Source: CAYNRA01 sp046296415
GTDB lineage: Bacteria; Bacteroidota; Bacteroidia; Cytophagales; Spirosomataceae
NCBI GenBank assembly: GCA_046296415.1
Contig: JBKBLN010000002.1
Coordinates: 992,001 to 1,056,000 of the forward strand
Direction of reading: 5' to 3'
Length of the DNA: 64,000 bases
Shown: one piece after another, positions 9,675 through 20,000 of the stretch
How positions within the stretch are numbered: position 1 is the stretch's first letter
Layout of the letters: every line of letters begins with the position of its first letter
The notes under the pieces: generated by a model
Told to the model about the DNA's origin: nothing
What the model saw: only the letters and a program-made list of their open reading frames with translations
Database searches by the model: none
Made by a program: the position numbers and the translations under genes

Positions 9675-10808
9675 TTAAAATTGGATGGCTTGACCATCAA
9701 CTAACTCTTGGTATCCTTCCGTGATCAGCATTTCACCGGCACTAAGCCCTTGTGTAATTTCCACTAATCCATTATAGCTTAAGCCTTTCGTTACTTTACG
9801 TTGACGGGCTACATAGCCATTACCTTCTTTCACCGCCACATATACGATGTCACCCACATCGGTACGTTGAACCACGTTTTCATAAATCGATATGGCATTG
9901 GGGCGGCGTTGGTCATTGATCCGAACTTCGGCTGTTAGGTTGGGTTTCAGGTCCCGATCACCAGCTGGAACTTTCGCCTCAACGGTGAAAGTACGAGAGG
10001 TTGGATTGATCGTTTGGCTGACAAAAGAAATGGTGCTGATCACCTCTTTATTTAAATCAGGAAAGCGAATCACCGCTTTATTTCCAATGGAGAGTGTACC
10101 TGCATACGTATCGGGCACATTCGCTACGACTTTCAAGCTTCCAGAATTAACCAAACGAAGGATACCTAAACCCGGCGCGGCCAACTCCCCCGCTTTGAAT
10201 CGTACTTCGTCCACCATACCCGAGATCGGGGCTGTAACGATATTCATTGCATCTTGCGATTTCAGAGTAGCTAATCGCTTCTCCAAACCTTCCACCTGCG
10301 CTTTTGCTTGGATGTACTGAACTTCGGTACCTATTTTTTGATCCCAAAGCGCTTTTTGGCGCTCAAAAATGGTTTTGGCGGTTTCCAATTGGATCAAAAC
10401 TTCCTGAATGGAATTGCGCATCACTGTATTGTCGATAACCGCCAATTTTTGTCCTTTCGCGACCATATCTCCCTCTTTCACAAGGATTTGGGCAATGGCT
10501 CCTCCCATTTGCGGACTAACTAGGACATTGTTGATGGCATCCAAACGGCCAGTGGTTTCGACGTAATGGTCAATGCCGTTGGTGGTGACAACTTGAGTAG
10601 CCACCGACTTCACTTTGATTGCTTTGGCCGGCGATAATTTATCAATTTCAGATTGTAATGCCTTGATCGAAGCATTAAGAGTGGATTGTTCGGATTGTAG
10701 TTGGGCTAATTTGGCCTTTTTTTCCTCCAAAGTTTTGGGTTCTTTTTCGCCACAAGCGAAGGTGGTCAAAAGAAGGGCTGCGATAGCCCAAAGGGATGTG
10801 CGTTTCAT
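9675..10808 (-). CDS. RND efflux periplasmic adaptor lipoprotein (membrane-fusion protein)
   Basis: The adaptor bridges the inner-membrane pump and the outer-membrane channel. The N-terminus is a lipoprotein signal (hydrophobic stretch ending LLTTFAC, Cys at about 19). After it comes a coiled coil rich in Lys, Gln and Glu (about 25-65), then the two lipoyl half-motifs separated by an alpha-hairpin (GGAIAQILVKEGDMVAKGQ and VTAPISGMVDEVRFKAGE), a beta-barrel domain, and a membrane-proximal domain ending GYQELVDGQAIQF. Length (377) is usual. It lies 17 bases upstream of the pump gene and 28 bases after the channel gene, so the three are surely co-transcribed. Confidence 0.95.
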   Translation of the reverse strand: MKRTSLWAIAALLLTTFACGEKEPKTLEEKKAKLAQLQSEQSTLNASIKALQSEIDKLSPAKAIKVKSVATQVVTTNGIDHYVETTGRLDAINNVLVSPQMGGAIAQILVKEGDMVAKGQKLAVIDNTVMRNSIQEVLIQLETAKTIFERQKALWDQKIGTEVQYIQAKAQVEGLEKRLATLKSQDAMNIVTAPISGMVDEVRFKAGELAAPGLGILRLVNSGSLKVVANVPDTYAGTLSIGNKAVIRFPDLNKEVISTISFVSQTINPTSRTFTVEAKVPAGDRDLKPNLTAEVRINDQRRPNAISIYENVVQRTDVGDIVYVAVKEGNGYVARQRKVTKGLSYNGLVEITQGLSAGEMLITEGYQELVDGQAIQF

Positions 10809-10836
10809 TTGATTTTATACTCTTCGTAAAAGTGAA

Positions 10837-12165
10837 TTATTCTATTGGTAGTTTTCCTTGTGCGCGGTCCAGATCGACCTTGGCGATCAAGACATCATAC
10901 AGGGCTGCAAAATAGTTGGTCTGAGCTTGTTTGAGATCGTTCTCGGCATTTGTCACTTCTAAATTGGAGCCAACACCTTGTTGGTACTTCAATTGAGACA
11001 CACGAACCACCTCCGAGGCAAGCTCCATATTGCGCTTTTGAATGTCCAAATTGGCCATTCCGTTGCGTAGATTGGTGAAAGCTTGCTGATTTTGAAGTTC
11101 AAAAGAGTTCACCAATAGCTCCTTGCTTTGGTCGATCTTCACGATGTTCAACTTTTGGCGATCAATCTGAACACGTTTCATCCCGCTATCAAAAATGGGG
11201 ATATTGACTCCCAAGGATACGGCGGAAGAACCAAACCAGCGCTCAAAAGGATTAAATCGAGTATTGCTATGGCCAGCTCCTAAGCTTCCGGTGAAGAAAA
11301 CAGACGGTAGGTAAGCTTTTTGATATCGCTCGATGTTCAATTCAGTCAACCGCCGTTGGGTCATGAGTTGTTGATACTCCACTCGGTCCGCCGGATCCAC
11401 ATTTTCTTGTGGCAAGGCCATCAATGCCTTAATGGAGGCTTCGTCCAAGCGATCTTTCAATCGAATGGGCTCCTGGTTGTTTATCCCCATCTGAAAACGA
11501 AGAAGTTGGTAAGATAGCTCCACCAAACTAGCCACGCGGCGCTGTTCGGTTAAAAGATTATTACGTTGTACTTCCAAACGAGATACATCTAGTTTTTCGA
11601 CAAAACCCTGGGCAAGAAAAGCCCGTGTGGTGGACAGCGCGGAATCAAGCCGGGCGATGTTCAAATCTAAAATTTTTGACCGCTCCTCAGCGACCAAAAC
11701 TGAAAGGTAGGCTTTGGTTACTTGTTCAGCCACATCCTCTTTGGCTTTTTTCAATCCTTGGGCTGCTAATTGGCGGTAGGTATCGGCTGCACGCAATCCC
11801 ACCAACCAGGTGGCGTCAAATACGAGCTGATTAACACCAATACCGGCTTGTCCACCCCAAGGCACCCCAAATCGAAACTTAACTACCTCACCTTCAGCCG
11901 CTTGTGGGTTGAAGTTCTTGGCATCCAAGAGCTGGGTAGGAACAATGATGTTGGATGTGTACTGAAATTGCCCATTGATTTGGGGCATCCCAGTTACTTT
12001 AATTTCTTTAATTTGAAGCTCTGCATCGGCAATGTCGGCTTGGGCGTTACGAACAGTCGCATGGGACTGCAACGCATACGAAACTGCCTCCTGCATCGAA
12101 AAAGCTCTCTGGGCATGCGCCTGACCGATCCAGCCAAAGCAGATCAGTAGGATGAATAGTCTCAT
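10837..12165 (-). CDS. TolC-like outer-membrane efflux channel
   Basis: Outer-membrane efflux protein (two OEP repeats, PF02321 type) forming the trimeric exit duct of the pump. A signal peptide (MRLFILLICFGWIGQAHAQ) is followed by two similar halves of about 200 residues. Each has long amphipathic helices and a short beta segment; typical phrases are SYALQSHATVRNAQADIADAELQ in the first half and NLEVTNAENDLKQAQTNYFAALYD in the second. Length 442. Its ATG overlaps the stop of the TetR gene by four bases (12162-12165), so the repressor and the pump form one autoregulated transcript. Confidence 0.94.
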   Translation of the reverse strand: MRLFILLICFGWIGQAHAQRAFSMQEAVSYALQSHATVRNAQADIADAELQIKEIKVTGMPQINGQFQYTSNIIVPTQLLDAKNFNPQAAEGEVVKFRFGVPWGGQAGIGVNQLVFDATWLVGLRAADTYRQLAAQGLKKAKEDVAEQVTKAYLSVLVAEERSKILDLNIARLDSALSTTRAFLAQGFVEKLDVSRLEVQRNNLLTEQRRVASLVELSYQLLRFQMGINNQEPIRLKDRLDEASIKALMALPQENVDPADRVEYQQLMTQRRLTELNIERYQKAYLPSVFFTGSLGAGHSNTRFNPFERWFGSSAVSLGVNIPIFDSGMKRVQIDRQKLNIVKIDQSKELLVNSFELQNQQAFTNLRNGMANLDIQKRNMELASEVVRVSQLKYQQGVGSNLEVTNAENDLKQAQTNYFAALYDVLIAKVDLDRAQGKLPIE

Positions 12166-12812
12166 TGGTACTTAAATTGATTATGAAAATGGTTCGGAAA
12201 TACAAAAGAATCGATTTGAGACAACGTCTCTTGGTACACGCGTTGCCCCTCCTCCGTCAAGATACCGTGTAGAAAATGATCGATAAACTGAGTTTGAACG
12301 TCCTCAAAATTGAACTGACTTATGGGGAAAAGGGTCTGATCAAAACCCATCTCCACACATTGAATCCGTAAAATTGATAAAACCAACGGGTCAATTTCTG
12401 GACGATACAAACCCAATTCCTGCCCCTTTCTTAAGTTGGTTTCCACAATGGAACGAAAAAAGTCTTTGTGCTCTTGATACAGTCCCCAAGCCTCCAAATG
12501 GTATTTTTGTAAGTCATAAAAGATTACTGGATTCACCTTTTGGCTTAGTTCCCGTAGTACTTTCATGCTGACAATGATCTCCTCAATCGGATTCTTACTC
12601 ATTTGTTGGACTTGTCGCACAATCTCGCGTTCGGTCATCAACCGATACTGGGCTACTTCCCGCACCAGGGTATTCTTGTCCGAAAACAATTGGTAAATCG
12701 TCTTCTTCGACATACCCGTCTGCTGGGCCACTTCGTCCATCGTCACCGACCGAACACCAAATTGGAAAAACAATTTTTCCGCTGCTCCTAGTATACGCTC
12801 TTTATTTTCCAC
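12162..12812 (-). CDS. TetR-family regulator of the efflux operon
   Basis: This 216-residue protein has an N-terminal TetR helix-turn-helix (about 6-52) with the characteristic order ILGAAEKLFFQFG, VTMDEVAQQTGMSKKTIYQLF, then a divergent ligand-binding helical domain. It is the first gene of the operon and overlaps the channel gene by four bases. It therefore likely represses itself and the pump and is released by a pump substrate. The inverted repeat just upstream (12829-12852) is a candidate operator. The ligand is unknown. Confidence 0.93.
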   Translation of the reverse strand: MENKERILGAAEKLFFQFGVRSVTMDEVAQQTGMSKKTIYQLFSDKNTLVREVAQYRLMTEREIVRQVQQMSKNPIEEIIVSMKVLRELSQKVNPVIFYDLQKYHLEAWGLYQEHKDFFRSIVETNLRKGQELGLYRPEIDPLVLSILRIQCVEMGFDQTLFPISQFNFEDVQTQFIDHFLHGILTEEGQRVYQETLSQIDSFVFPNHFHNQFKYQ

Positions 12813-12828
12813 GTTATAAAAACTGTGG

Positions 12829-12852
12829 AAACTTTTAAAAGGTTCAAAGTTT
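12829..12852. promoter_or_regulatory. Candidate TetR operator
   Basis: A short inverted repeat, aaacttt with aaagttt across a 10-base spacer, lies 17 bases upstream of the TetR start, where an autorepressor would bind. The arms are short and A/T-rich, so chance is possible. The rest of the gap to the next gene (12853-12999) shows nothing I can assign. Confidence 0.25.
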
Positions 12853-12999
12853 TTTAGTAAATTTTAAAGAAGAGCCTAATTCGAAACCCAAGCGGACAAA
12901 CTCGCTTATAGGCGGAAAAATACGAGGATAAGTGGCTTAATTAAGGCAGAAACGGCTTAACGCACAGAATTGATAATATAATGTTTTCATGGCACTATA

Positions 13000-13830
13000 T
13001 TACTTTTTCAAGATAAAAATTAAATAAACCAAATTGAGCAGCAGCGCAGAAAACGCATTAAAGTACATCGTAAAGGTAAAATTGGCCCACTTTTCATGAT
13101 GAAACACTCGGTACATCCAAAACAGAAAAAATCCTACAATAGGTACCTGGCTACTCAACCAGATCCACCTTTCCTCCGCCTGCAAGAGATAAATATACCC
13201 TATAGATGTAAGGCCAAACAAACAGGCGGTAAAAATAAAAGTTCCACGCACTCCCAAAACTAGACTCAAGGTTCGGTCCCCACGTTTGGCATCTTCTTCA
13301 TGCTGATACACTTGTGTCATTGGGTAGATCGCCCATAAGGTGCCAGACGAGAGCAGCGCGGGAAGCCAATCTCCTAGTTGGTCGGTTAATGCATATCCAC
13401 TGAGTGAAAAAACATAGGCTCCTTGAAAAAATCCAACGATGGCCCACGATAAGAAGGGGTATTGCTTTAAACGAATGGGGTAGCTACTGTACGCGCGAGA
13501 AATAGCTATATAGCCCAATATTCCAAGGCCAACCCCGAATCCCCATTGTAAAGAGCTCCATGCGATCGCTATCACATCAAAAATTAAAGCTACCCAATAC
13601 AGTTCCTTAGTGGCTTGGGGCGGATTCTCTAATCCACCTATTGGACCTTCGTCTTGATCATAATAACTATTCAATGCATTGGAAGCGGGGTAGACGAGCA
13701 AATGCCAAATTAAACCCAGGAGAATTGCCTCTGACACCCGCCAACCCGAATTTTGACTCAGTGAAAACAAATAAACAGGAAGCAGAAACAGCGAGAATGG
13801 GAACCTTAAATGCAAAATAATCGACTTCAT
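13000..13830 (-). CDS. UbiA-family prenyltransferase, substrate unknown
   Basis: This integral membrane protein of 276 residues has about eight to nine hydrophobic helices. It carries both Asp-rich motifs of the UbiA superfamily: NALNSYYDQDEG (about 51-62) and a second one in YQHEEDAKRGDRT (about 172-184). These bind Mg-prenyl diphosphate while the aromatic or other acceptor is prenylated. UbiA, MenA, chlorophyll synthase and heme O synthase all share this plan. The low similarity to any of these and the lack of neighbouring quinone or heme-O genes leave the acceptor open. It is divergent from argH with a 60-base gap. Confidence 0.85.
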   Translation of the reverse strand: MKSIILHLRFPFSLFLLPVYLFSLSQNSGWRVSEAILLGLIWHLLVYPASNALNSYYDQDEGPIGGLENPPQATKELYWVALIFDVIAIAWSSLQWGFGVGLGILGYIAISRAYSSYPIRLKQYPFLSWAIVGFFQGAYVFSLSGYALTDQLGDWLPALLSSGTLWAIYPMTQVYQHEEDAKRGDRTLSLVLGVRGTFIFTACLFGLTSIGYIYLLQAEERWIWLSSQVPIVGFFLFWMYRVFHHEKWANFTFTMYFNAFSALLLNLVYLIFILKK

Positions 13831-13890
13831 TCTAAAATTTTCGAGTGGTGTTTACCCCCTCATTTTGTTTCTTTGTAAAAAAAACGGTAC

Positions 13891-15234
13891 GTGAAACTTT
13901 GGCAAAAAGAAGCTGGGCAGGTTACTTCCTCTCGCATTGAAACCTTCACGGTGGGTCAAGACCGTGTTTTGGATATCCATTTGGCACCTTTTGATATTCT
14001 GGGCAATATGGCACACGCCATTATGCTGCATCGTATTGGGCTATTGACCACGGAAGATACACAAAAATTACTGGCGGCCTGCCGAGAAATTTACTCGGAC
14101 CTCCCAAACTTTACCTTGGAGGAGGGAATAGAGGATGTTCATTCTCAGGTAGAATACATGCTGACTCAAAAATTGGGGGAAATTGGAAAGAAAATTCACT
14201 CGGGACGGTCTCGCAATGACCAAGTATTGGTCGATTTAAAAATGTACATGCGCCATGAAGTGGAACAAATTGTTGGCCTAACTTCCGAGTTATTTGACCA
14301 CCTAATCCGCCAAAGTAGAACCTACCAACACGTGCTTTTACCCGGATACACTCACCTTCAAATAGCCATGCCTTCCTCTTTTGGATTATGGTTTGGCGCG
14401 TATGCAGAGTCACTGGTGGACGATGTACAGTTTCTTCAAGGTGCCTATCAAATCATCAATAAAAATCCTTTAGGTTCTGGGGCAGGATATGGTTCTTCTT
14501 TTCCATTGGACCGACGTTTAACAACCGAATTATTGGGATTTGATGATCTACATTATAATGTAGTGTATGCTCAAATGTCGCGGGGAAAAACCGAAACCTT
14601 GCTGCTTCAAGCTATAAGCTCGTTGGCCCAAACGATCAGTCGATTGGCCATGGATGTTTGTGTCTACAACAGTCAAAATTTTGGTTTTGTGGACTTACCG
14701 TCCGAAATGACGACCGGCTCGAGTATCATGCCCCATAAAAAAAATCCAGATGTAGCTGAAATTTTAAGGGGGAAAACCAATCGTTTGAAGGCCATGCCGA
14801 TCGAAATTCAAATGATCATGGCCAATTTGCCCTCGGGGTATCATCGGGATATGCAGTTAATCAAAGAGATTTTAATTCCGGCCATCCACGAAATGAAGGA
14901 GTGTCTTTCCATGTCGTCTTTTTTGATTGAGCACATGAAAGTCCGAACCGAACTCTTAGATGATCCGAAATACGATGTCATATTTAGTGTGGAGAATGTC
15001 AACCAGCGAGTGATGGAGGGCGTTCCATTCCGAGATGCCTACAAAGAAATTGGTTTGGCCATTGAGGCAGGCCAATTCAAACCCATTCGCGACCTTAAGC
15101 ATACGTTGTTAGGGAGTCTGGGAAATCCGGCGCAGAATGAGATTGAAAAAACATGGGAGAAAACAAAAAGAGCTTTCCACTTTGAGAAAGTACATGTTGC
15201 CTACGATGCCTTGTTAACGTATCAGATCGACTAA
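13891..15234 (+). CDS. argH: Argininosuccinate lyase
   Basis: ArgH splits argininosuccinate to arginine and fumarate, the last step of arginine synthesis. The 447-residue protein has the superfamily signature GSSIMPHKKNPD (about 276-287), the GRSRNDQV substrate-binding segment (about 107-114) and the HLQIAMP segment with the catalytic His region. Translation starts at a GTG (13891); the opening KLWQKEAG fits ArgH N-termini, and no upstream ATG is in frame before a stop. It stands alone: no argG or other arg gene is next to it in the window. A strong terminator follows. Confidence 0.96.
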   Translation: MKLWQKEAGQVTSSRIETFTVGQDRVLDIHLAPFDILGNMAHAIMLHRIGLLTTEDTQKLLAACREIYSDLPNFTLEEGIEDVHSQVEYMLTQKLGEIGKKIHSGRSRNDQVLVDLKMYMRHEVEQIVGLTSELFDHLIRQSRTYQHVLLPGYTHLQIAMPSSFGLWFGAYAESLVDDVQFLQGAYQIINKNPLGSGAGYGSSFPLDRRLTTELLGFDDLHYNVVYAQMSRGKTETLLLQAISSLAQTISRLAMDVCVYNSQNFGFVDLPSEMTTGSSIMPHKKNPDVAEILRGKTNRLKAMPIEIQMIMANLPSGYHRDMQLIKEILIPAIHEMKECLSMSSFLIEHMKVRTELLDDPKYDVIFSVENVNQRVMEGVPFRDAYKEIGLAIEAGQFKPIRDLKHTLLGSLGNPAQNEIEKTWEKTKRAFHFEKVHVAYDALLTYQID

Positions 15235-15251
15235 ATTGGTATTGAATCAAT

Positions 15252-15281
15252 AAAAAAGGCCTCCGATTGGAGGCCTTTTTT
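15252..15281. terminator. Bidirectional terminator between argH and the SusD gene
   Basis: A 13-bp perfect stem (aaaaaaggcctcc/ggaggcctttttt) with a 4-base loop lies between converging genes. It has an A-run on one side and a T-run on the other. Confidence 0.9.
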
Positions 15282-15297
15282 GTTGATTTCGACAGAA

Positions 15298-17043
15298 TTA
15301 ATATCCAGGATTTTGCTTCAAAACTGAAGTTCCTTGGTAATCAATTTGCAACTGAGGAATCGGCAAGAACTCTGCTTTACCTGCAGTGAAACGAGCACCG
15401 CCGAACTTCGTTACAAGGAAGCGGGCTTCATGTTGTAGGTAGGCATTCAATTCAGTAGCAGCGATACCCCAACGAACTAAGTCGAAGAAGCGATGACCTT
15501 CACCAGACAATTCCAACTTCCGTTCGAAACGCACGGCATTACGAGCGACGGTTTGGTTTGTCCAAGGAGCAGTATAGGCACTGATCACGTATTTACCCGC
15601 AGGCTGACCATTTTTAGTCACCCAAGTAGCTGGATTGGCCGCACGGTTACGAACCATGTTTACATATTCGCGAGCTTTCTCCAAATTGTTCAATTCTACT
15701 TCACACTCAGCAGCCATCAACAATACATCCGCAAAACGAATGATGGTGTAGTTCATGGTGGAGTATCCACGTGTCCAAGAAGAACCATCGGTTAACACGT
15801 TTTCTTGGTTTTTGTAGTAGATGTATTTTTTAGGAGAGTAAGGACCAGCGTAAGCTTGGTTCCGAATCCAGTCTTTTCCTGGGTGATCTTGCCAATCAAG
15901 ATAAGGAATACCACGACGACCAATGGAATGGTCAATCCGAGGATCTAAGTTACCCATATCTGGAGTATGTGGCTGGCTTGACTCAACACCGAAATCATTT
16001 CTCAATGCATTAGCAGCTGCATTGTACGAACCATCCAATAAAGGTAACCCTGAATCGTTGGTACGGAATGAATTAGCCATGTCAAACGAAGGCTGGAAGA
16101 ATCCACAACAGTTACCAGGACCACTAGGACCTGTGTTGTATGGGTAGTTCAAATCTTGGAACCAGTTTGAGTTGGATGTAGAACCTGTGTTCATGGAAGT
16201 TTGAACAGCAAATACAGCCTCCTCGTGGTTATCATTGGCCGCATTGAAAATTTGGGCGTAATGAGGTACCAAACCGAACTTCTTACCATTGGTTGTTCTA
16301 CCACTTGAGATCACTACATCAAAAATTGCCTTAGCTTGCGCATATTTCTTTTGATACAACATGGATTTTGCAAGGTAAGCTCCTGCAGCCCATTTGTTGA
16401 CACGACCAGCTTGCGCTTGTGTTTCAGGTAAGTTATCGTAAGCAAACTTGAAGTCGGCTTCAATCTTATCCCAAAAATCAGGTGAATTAGGAACGCTTTC
16501 AATTCCATTTCCATAGGTTTTGGTTTCGTCAATGTATGGAACTGAATTGAACAAACGCTTCAAGTTGAAATAGAAATGACCGCGGATAACGCGAGCTTCG
16601 CCCAATACCCGGTTTTTCTCCGCTTGAGAAAGTTCGGTAGAGGCAGTAGCCAAACGAATCACGGCGTTGGCCCGAGCGATACCTTCGTAATGGGCAGCCC
16701 AAGTGGAGTTGATGTCGCCATTGGCTGGGTCCGTTTCGTACCGCTGCATTTGGTTGATGGTGATAAAGTCACCAGGGTCAGTTCCTTTATTGGCCTCACC
16801 ACCGAGGATCGATCCATATACCCAGTTATCAGGTCCAGATAAACGGGTAAATCCATCGTTCGAAGAAAGCATGGAGTAAGCACCAATCAAGGCACCTTCC
16901 ACCCCAGCCCGGGATGTTAACTGGGCTTCCCCGAGTGAACCTGTAGGAGGAACATCCAAGAAGCTGTCATCACAAGCAAAGGCTACCGCAGACACCGCAA
17001 GGGTGGAAACGATAATTCTTTTTAGATTATACTGAAATTTCAT
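15298..17043 (-). CDS. RagB/SusD-family nutrient-binding outer-membrane lipoprotein
   Basis: SusD-like lipoproteins form the lid over the SusC transporter and capture oligosaccharides or other nutrients at the cell surface. The N-terminus has a lipoprotein signal with lipobox AVAFAC (Cys at 24) followed by the usual CDDSFLDVPPTG. TPR-like helices follow. The C-terminal SusD domain includes YTIIRFADVLLMAAECEVELNN and the closing FLPIPQLQID. Length 581 is normal. It is 34 bases after the SusC gene in one operon. No glycoside hydrolase, anti-sigma factor or hybrid sensor is beside the pair, so the substrate cannot be inferred. Confidence 0.96.
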   Translation of the reverse strand: MKFQYNLKRIIVSTLAVSAVAFACDDSFLDVPPTGSLGEAQLTSRAGVEGALIGAYSMLSSNDGFTRLSGPDNWVYGSILGGEANKGTDPGDFITINQMQRYETDPANGDINSTWAAHYEGIARANAVIRLATASTELSQAEKNRVLGEARVIRGHFYFNLKRLFNSVPYIDETKTYGNGIESVPNSPDFWDKIEADFKFAYDNLPETQAQAGRVNKWAAGAYLAKSMLYQKKYAQAKAIFDVVISSGRTTNGKKFGLVPHYAQIFNAANDNHEEAVFAVQTSMNTGSTSNSNWFQDLNYPYNTGPSGPGNCCGFFQPSFDMANSFRTNDSGLPLLDGSYNAAANALRNDFGVESSQPHTPDMGNLDPRIDHSIGRRGIPYLDWQDHPGKDWIRNQAYAGPYSPKKYIYYKNQENVLTDGSSWTRGYSTMNYTIIRFADVLLMAAECEVELNNLEKAREYVNMVRNRAANPATWVTKNGQPAGKYVISAYTAPWTNQTVARNAVRFERKLELSGEGHRFFDLVRWGIAATELNAYLQHEARFLVTKFGGARFTAGKAEFLPIPQLQIDYQGTSVLKQNPGY

Positions 17044-17077
17044 GTAGATAACAATGTTTTGTGTGTGTTCAAAAAAC

Positions 17078-20000
17078 TTAGAAAGAAAGGTTCAAACCTA
17101 GGTTATAGCTAGGAGTAACAGGGTAGTTACCCACATCGATACCGAAGTTTGTATCCGCTGCACCACCAACTGCTGGATCAAGACCTTGGTATTTGGTCAA
17201 AGTCCAGAAGTTATTACCAGACACACTAATTCTCGCTTTCGAGATTCCAAGTCTAGACAACGTCGTATTGCTCAACGTGTAACCAATTGCCACGTTTTGC
17301 AAACGCATGTACGAGCCATCCTCTACGTACCAAGAGTTCTCAGCACCGTTGGTTGAAATGTTTGAAGCTGATTCCCAAATAGGAGCTTTTGCATTATTAC
17401 CCAAAGCTGGAGTCCAAGATTCCAAAGCACGGATACCTTTTCCTGAGCCTTCGAATGTACCGAAGAAGTCAGTAAATTGTTTCGATAGATTAAAGATTTT
17501 GTTACCAGCTACGATGTTAAGATAAGTAGCAAAATCCCAGTTTTTATACTGCAAACCGAAGTTGATACCTCCTGTGAAAGTCGGTACCGGACTTCCTAGG
17601 TACGTTCTGTCATTAGGTGTGATGGCACCATCTCCATCAACATCTTCGTAACGGAAACGACCAAGACCTTTTCCTTGTTGAGCCGGGCTATTCGTCACTT
17701 CTTCTTGGCTATTGAAATAACCAATCACTTTGTATCCAAAGAATGATGAGATAGGACGACCGATTTGGTTACGCACTGGCGTAATGGAGCGCAAAGTAGG
17801 ACCGTTCACGAAAGTTTGACCTGGGGCCAAAGAGGTGATTTCGTTTTGCAAGAAGGCTGCATTCACGGTTACATCGTATTTCAAGTCGTTGGTAATTTTA
17901 CCCCGGTTGATTACTTGGATGTCGATACCGCGGTTCAACATCGAACCGATGTTAACTCGAGGAGCAGCAGCATTTGAACCTACTACAGCCGGAATTGGCA
18001 CGTTGAATAACATGTCAGATGTTTCTTTCTGCCATAATTCAGTTACGATTTCCCACTTACCATTCAACAAGGTAGCATCAAAACCAATGTTTGCGGTAGT
18101 TACTGTTTCCCAACGCGCGTTCGGGTTACCGATACGTGAACCGAAGTATCCTTCGTTTGCTCCGTTGTTTTGTCCTTCAATTGGATAGAATGAACGGTTA
18201 CGAGCCGCTGCAAACAATGAGAATTGGTTGTTTGGGTCTACGTTGTTCGAGTTACCCATTTGTCCCCAACCCCCGCGGATTTTCAAATCGCTGATCAATG
18301 AATTTCCTTTCATGAACTCTTCGCTGGTGACACGCCAAGCGGCTGAGAATGCTGGGAATGTACCGAAACGACTGTTAGAACCAAAGCGTGACGAACCGTC
18401 ACGACGGATCACCGCACTCACGTAGTATTTTTCGTTGTAGTTATACTTCGCTTCTGAGAACAACGAGTAGAAGTTTACTCCGTTGAACAAGTTTGAGTTC
18501 ACGATTGGGTTTTGAACAACCGACATGTTCACGTAGTTCAAATCCATAGTGAATGGGTTTTGACCAGAAGCAGATAAGTTTCTACCTTTTCCTGTATTCA
18601 ATGATTCGATACCCGCTAATACATTGACATTATGTTTTCCGAAGCTTTTGTTGTAGGTAGCCGTGTTGGTGAATACCCATCCAAAAACATATCCTGAACC
18701 TTCTCCAAAGCCATTGTTTGCCTCAGGCTCTGAATCACCTAAATAGCGGTAGTTATAATCTTTGAAGTAGTAGTTGTTGTACTGACCACCCAAGCTTGAG
18801 CGAACTGTCAATCCTTTGAAAAGGTCAGCCTCCAAGTACACGTTACCAAATGCGTTAGCGTTAAAGTTACGGTCGTTGGCATTGTTAGTCAACAAAGTCC
18901 GAACAGGGTTACGAGGGTTGTTAAATCCACCCGCCCGAGTTGAAGCAAAGCTACCGTACTCATCGTACACGGGAATAACGGTTGGCATCCGGTAGGCAGA
19001 CAACACCACCGATTCTTCGGAAGCGATACCGATACCACCATTCGCACCGGCTTGACCAAGAACAGAACGGTAGGTAAACTGCAAGTTCTCGCCTAAACGA
19101 ACACGTTTGCCTAAGTCAAACTCAGAGTTAGCACGGAAAGTGTACCGACTGAACGTATTGTTCAACAAGATACCATCTTGATCCTGAAGACCCATCCCTA
19201 CATAATAGCGAGCGTTGTCGCTACCACCCGAGAAACCTAGGTTATGGCGAGAAATCGTTCCGCGACGTGTGATTTCATCGTACCAATCCGTTCCAGCTAG
19301 GTTTGGACGAATCAAGAATACGTTTTGTGGGTTTGCGGCATACGCTGCATCGATTGCGGCCCGGTTGATGGTTCCCCGAACCCCATTTTGACCGTTAGCA
19401 TGCAAGTAGTCAGGTAAAGTAGCCTGAGCTTGATTTCCATATTGCGGGTGGTTGTAAGCCACTGGCGAGTTGTTCGCAGCCGCGTTGTTCCGGTAAGCAA
19501 TGTGTGTCCAGTCAGCTTGTTGCTGAGGAGACAACATTTTGGGTGCACCCGCAACGTTTGGATCAGTTACCCCATACATACCATCGTAGGTAACTTCCAT
19601 TTTACGTGCCTTTTTCGAACCTTTCCGAGTGGTGTAAACGATTACCCCGTTGGCTGCACGCGCACCATAGATTGAAGCTGCCGCAGCATCCTTCAATACG
19701 GTAGTGGACTCGATGTCACCAGGAGAAAGAAAATCCGTAGAACCTACCGGCACACCATCTACGATGTACAAAGGCTCGTTACCACCTACGGCATTGAAAC
19801 CCCGTACACGGATCATGGAAGTAGTACCAGGCTGTCCGTTGGTGATAACCGTTACCCCGGCCACCCGACCTTGAAGCTGCTGCTCAATGTTTCCAGAGGG
19901 AACAGCTTGCAAATCTTTCGCCTTTACAATGGATACCGCTGCTGTTGACTCTTTTTTGTTGGTCACGGAATACCCCGTCACAACTACTTCGTCTAAACTT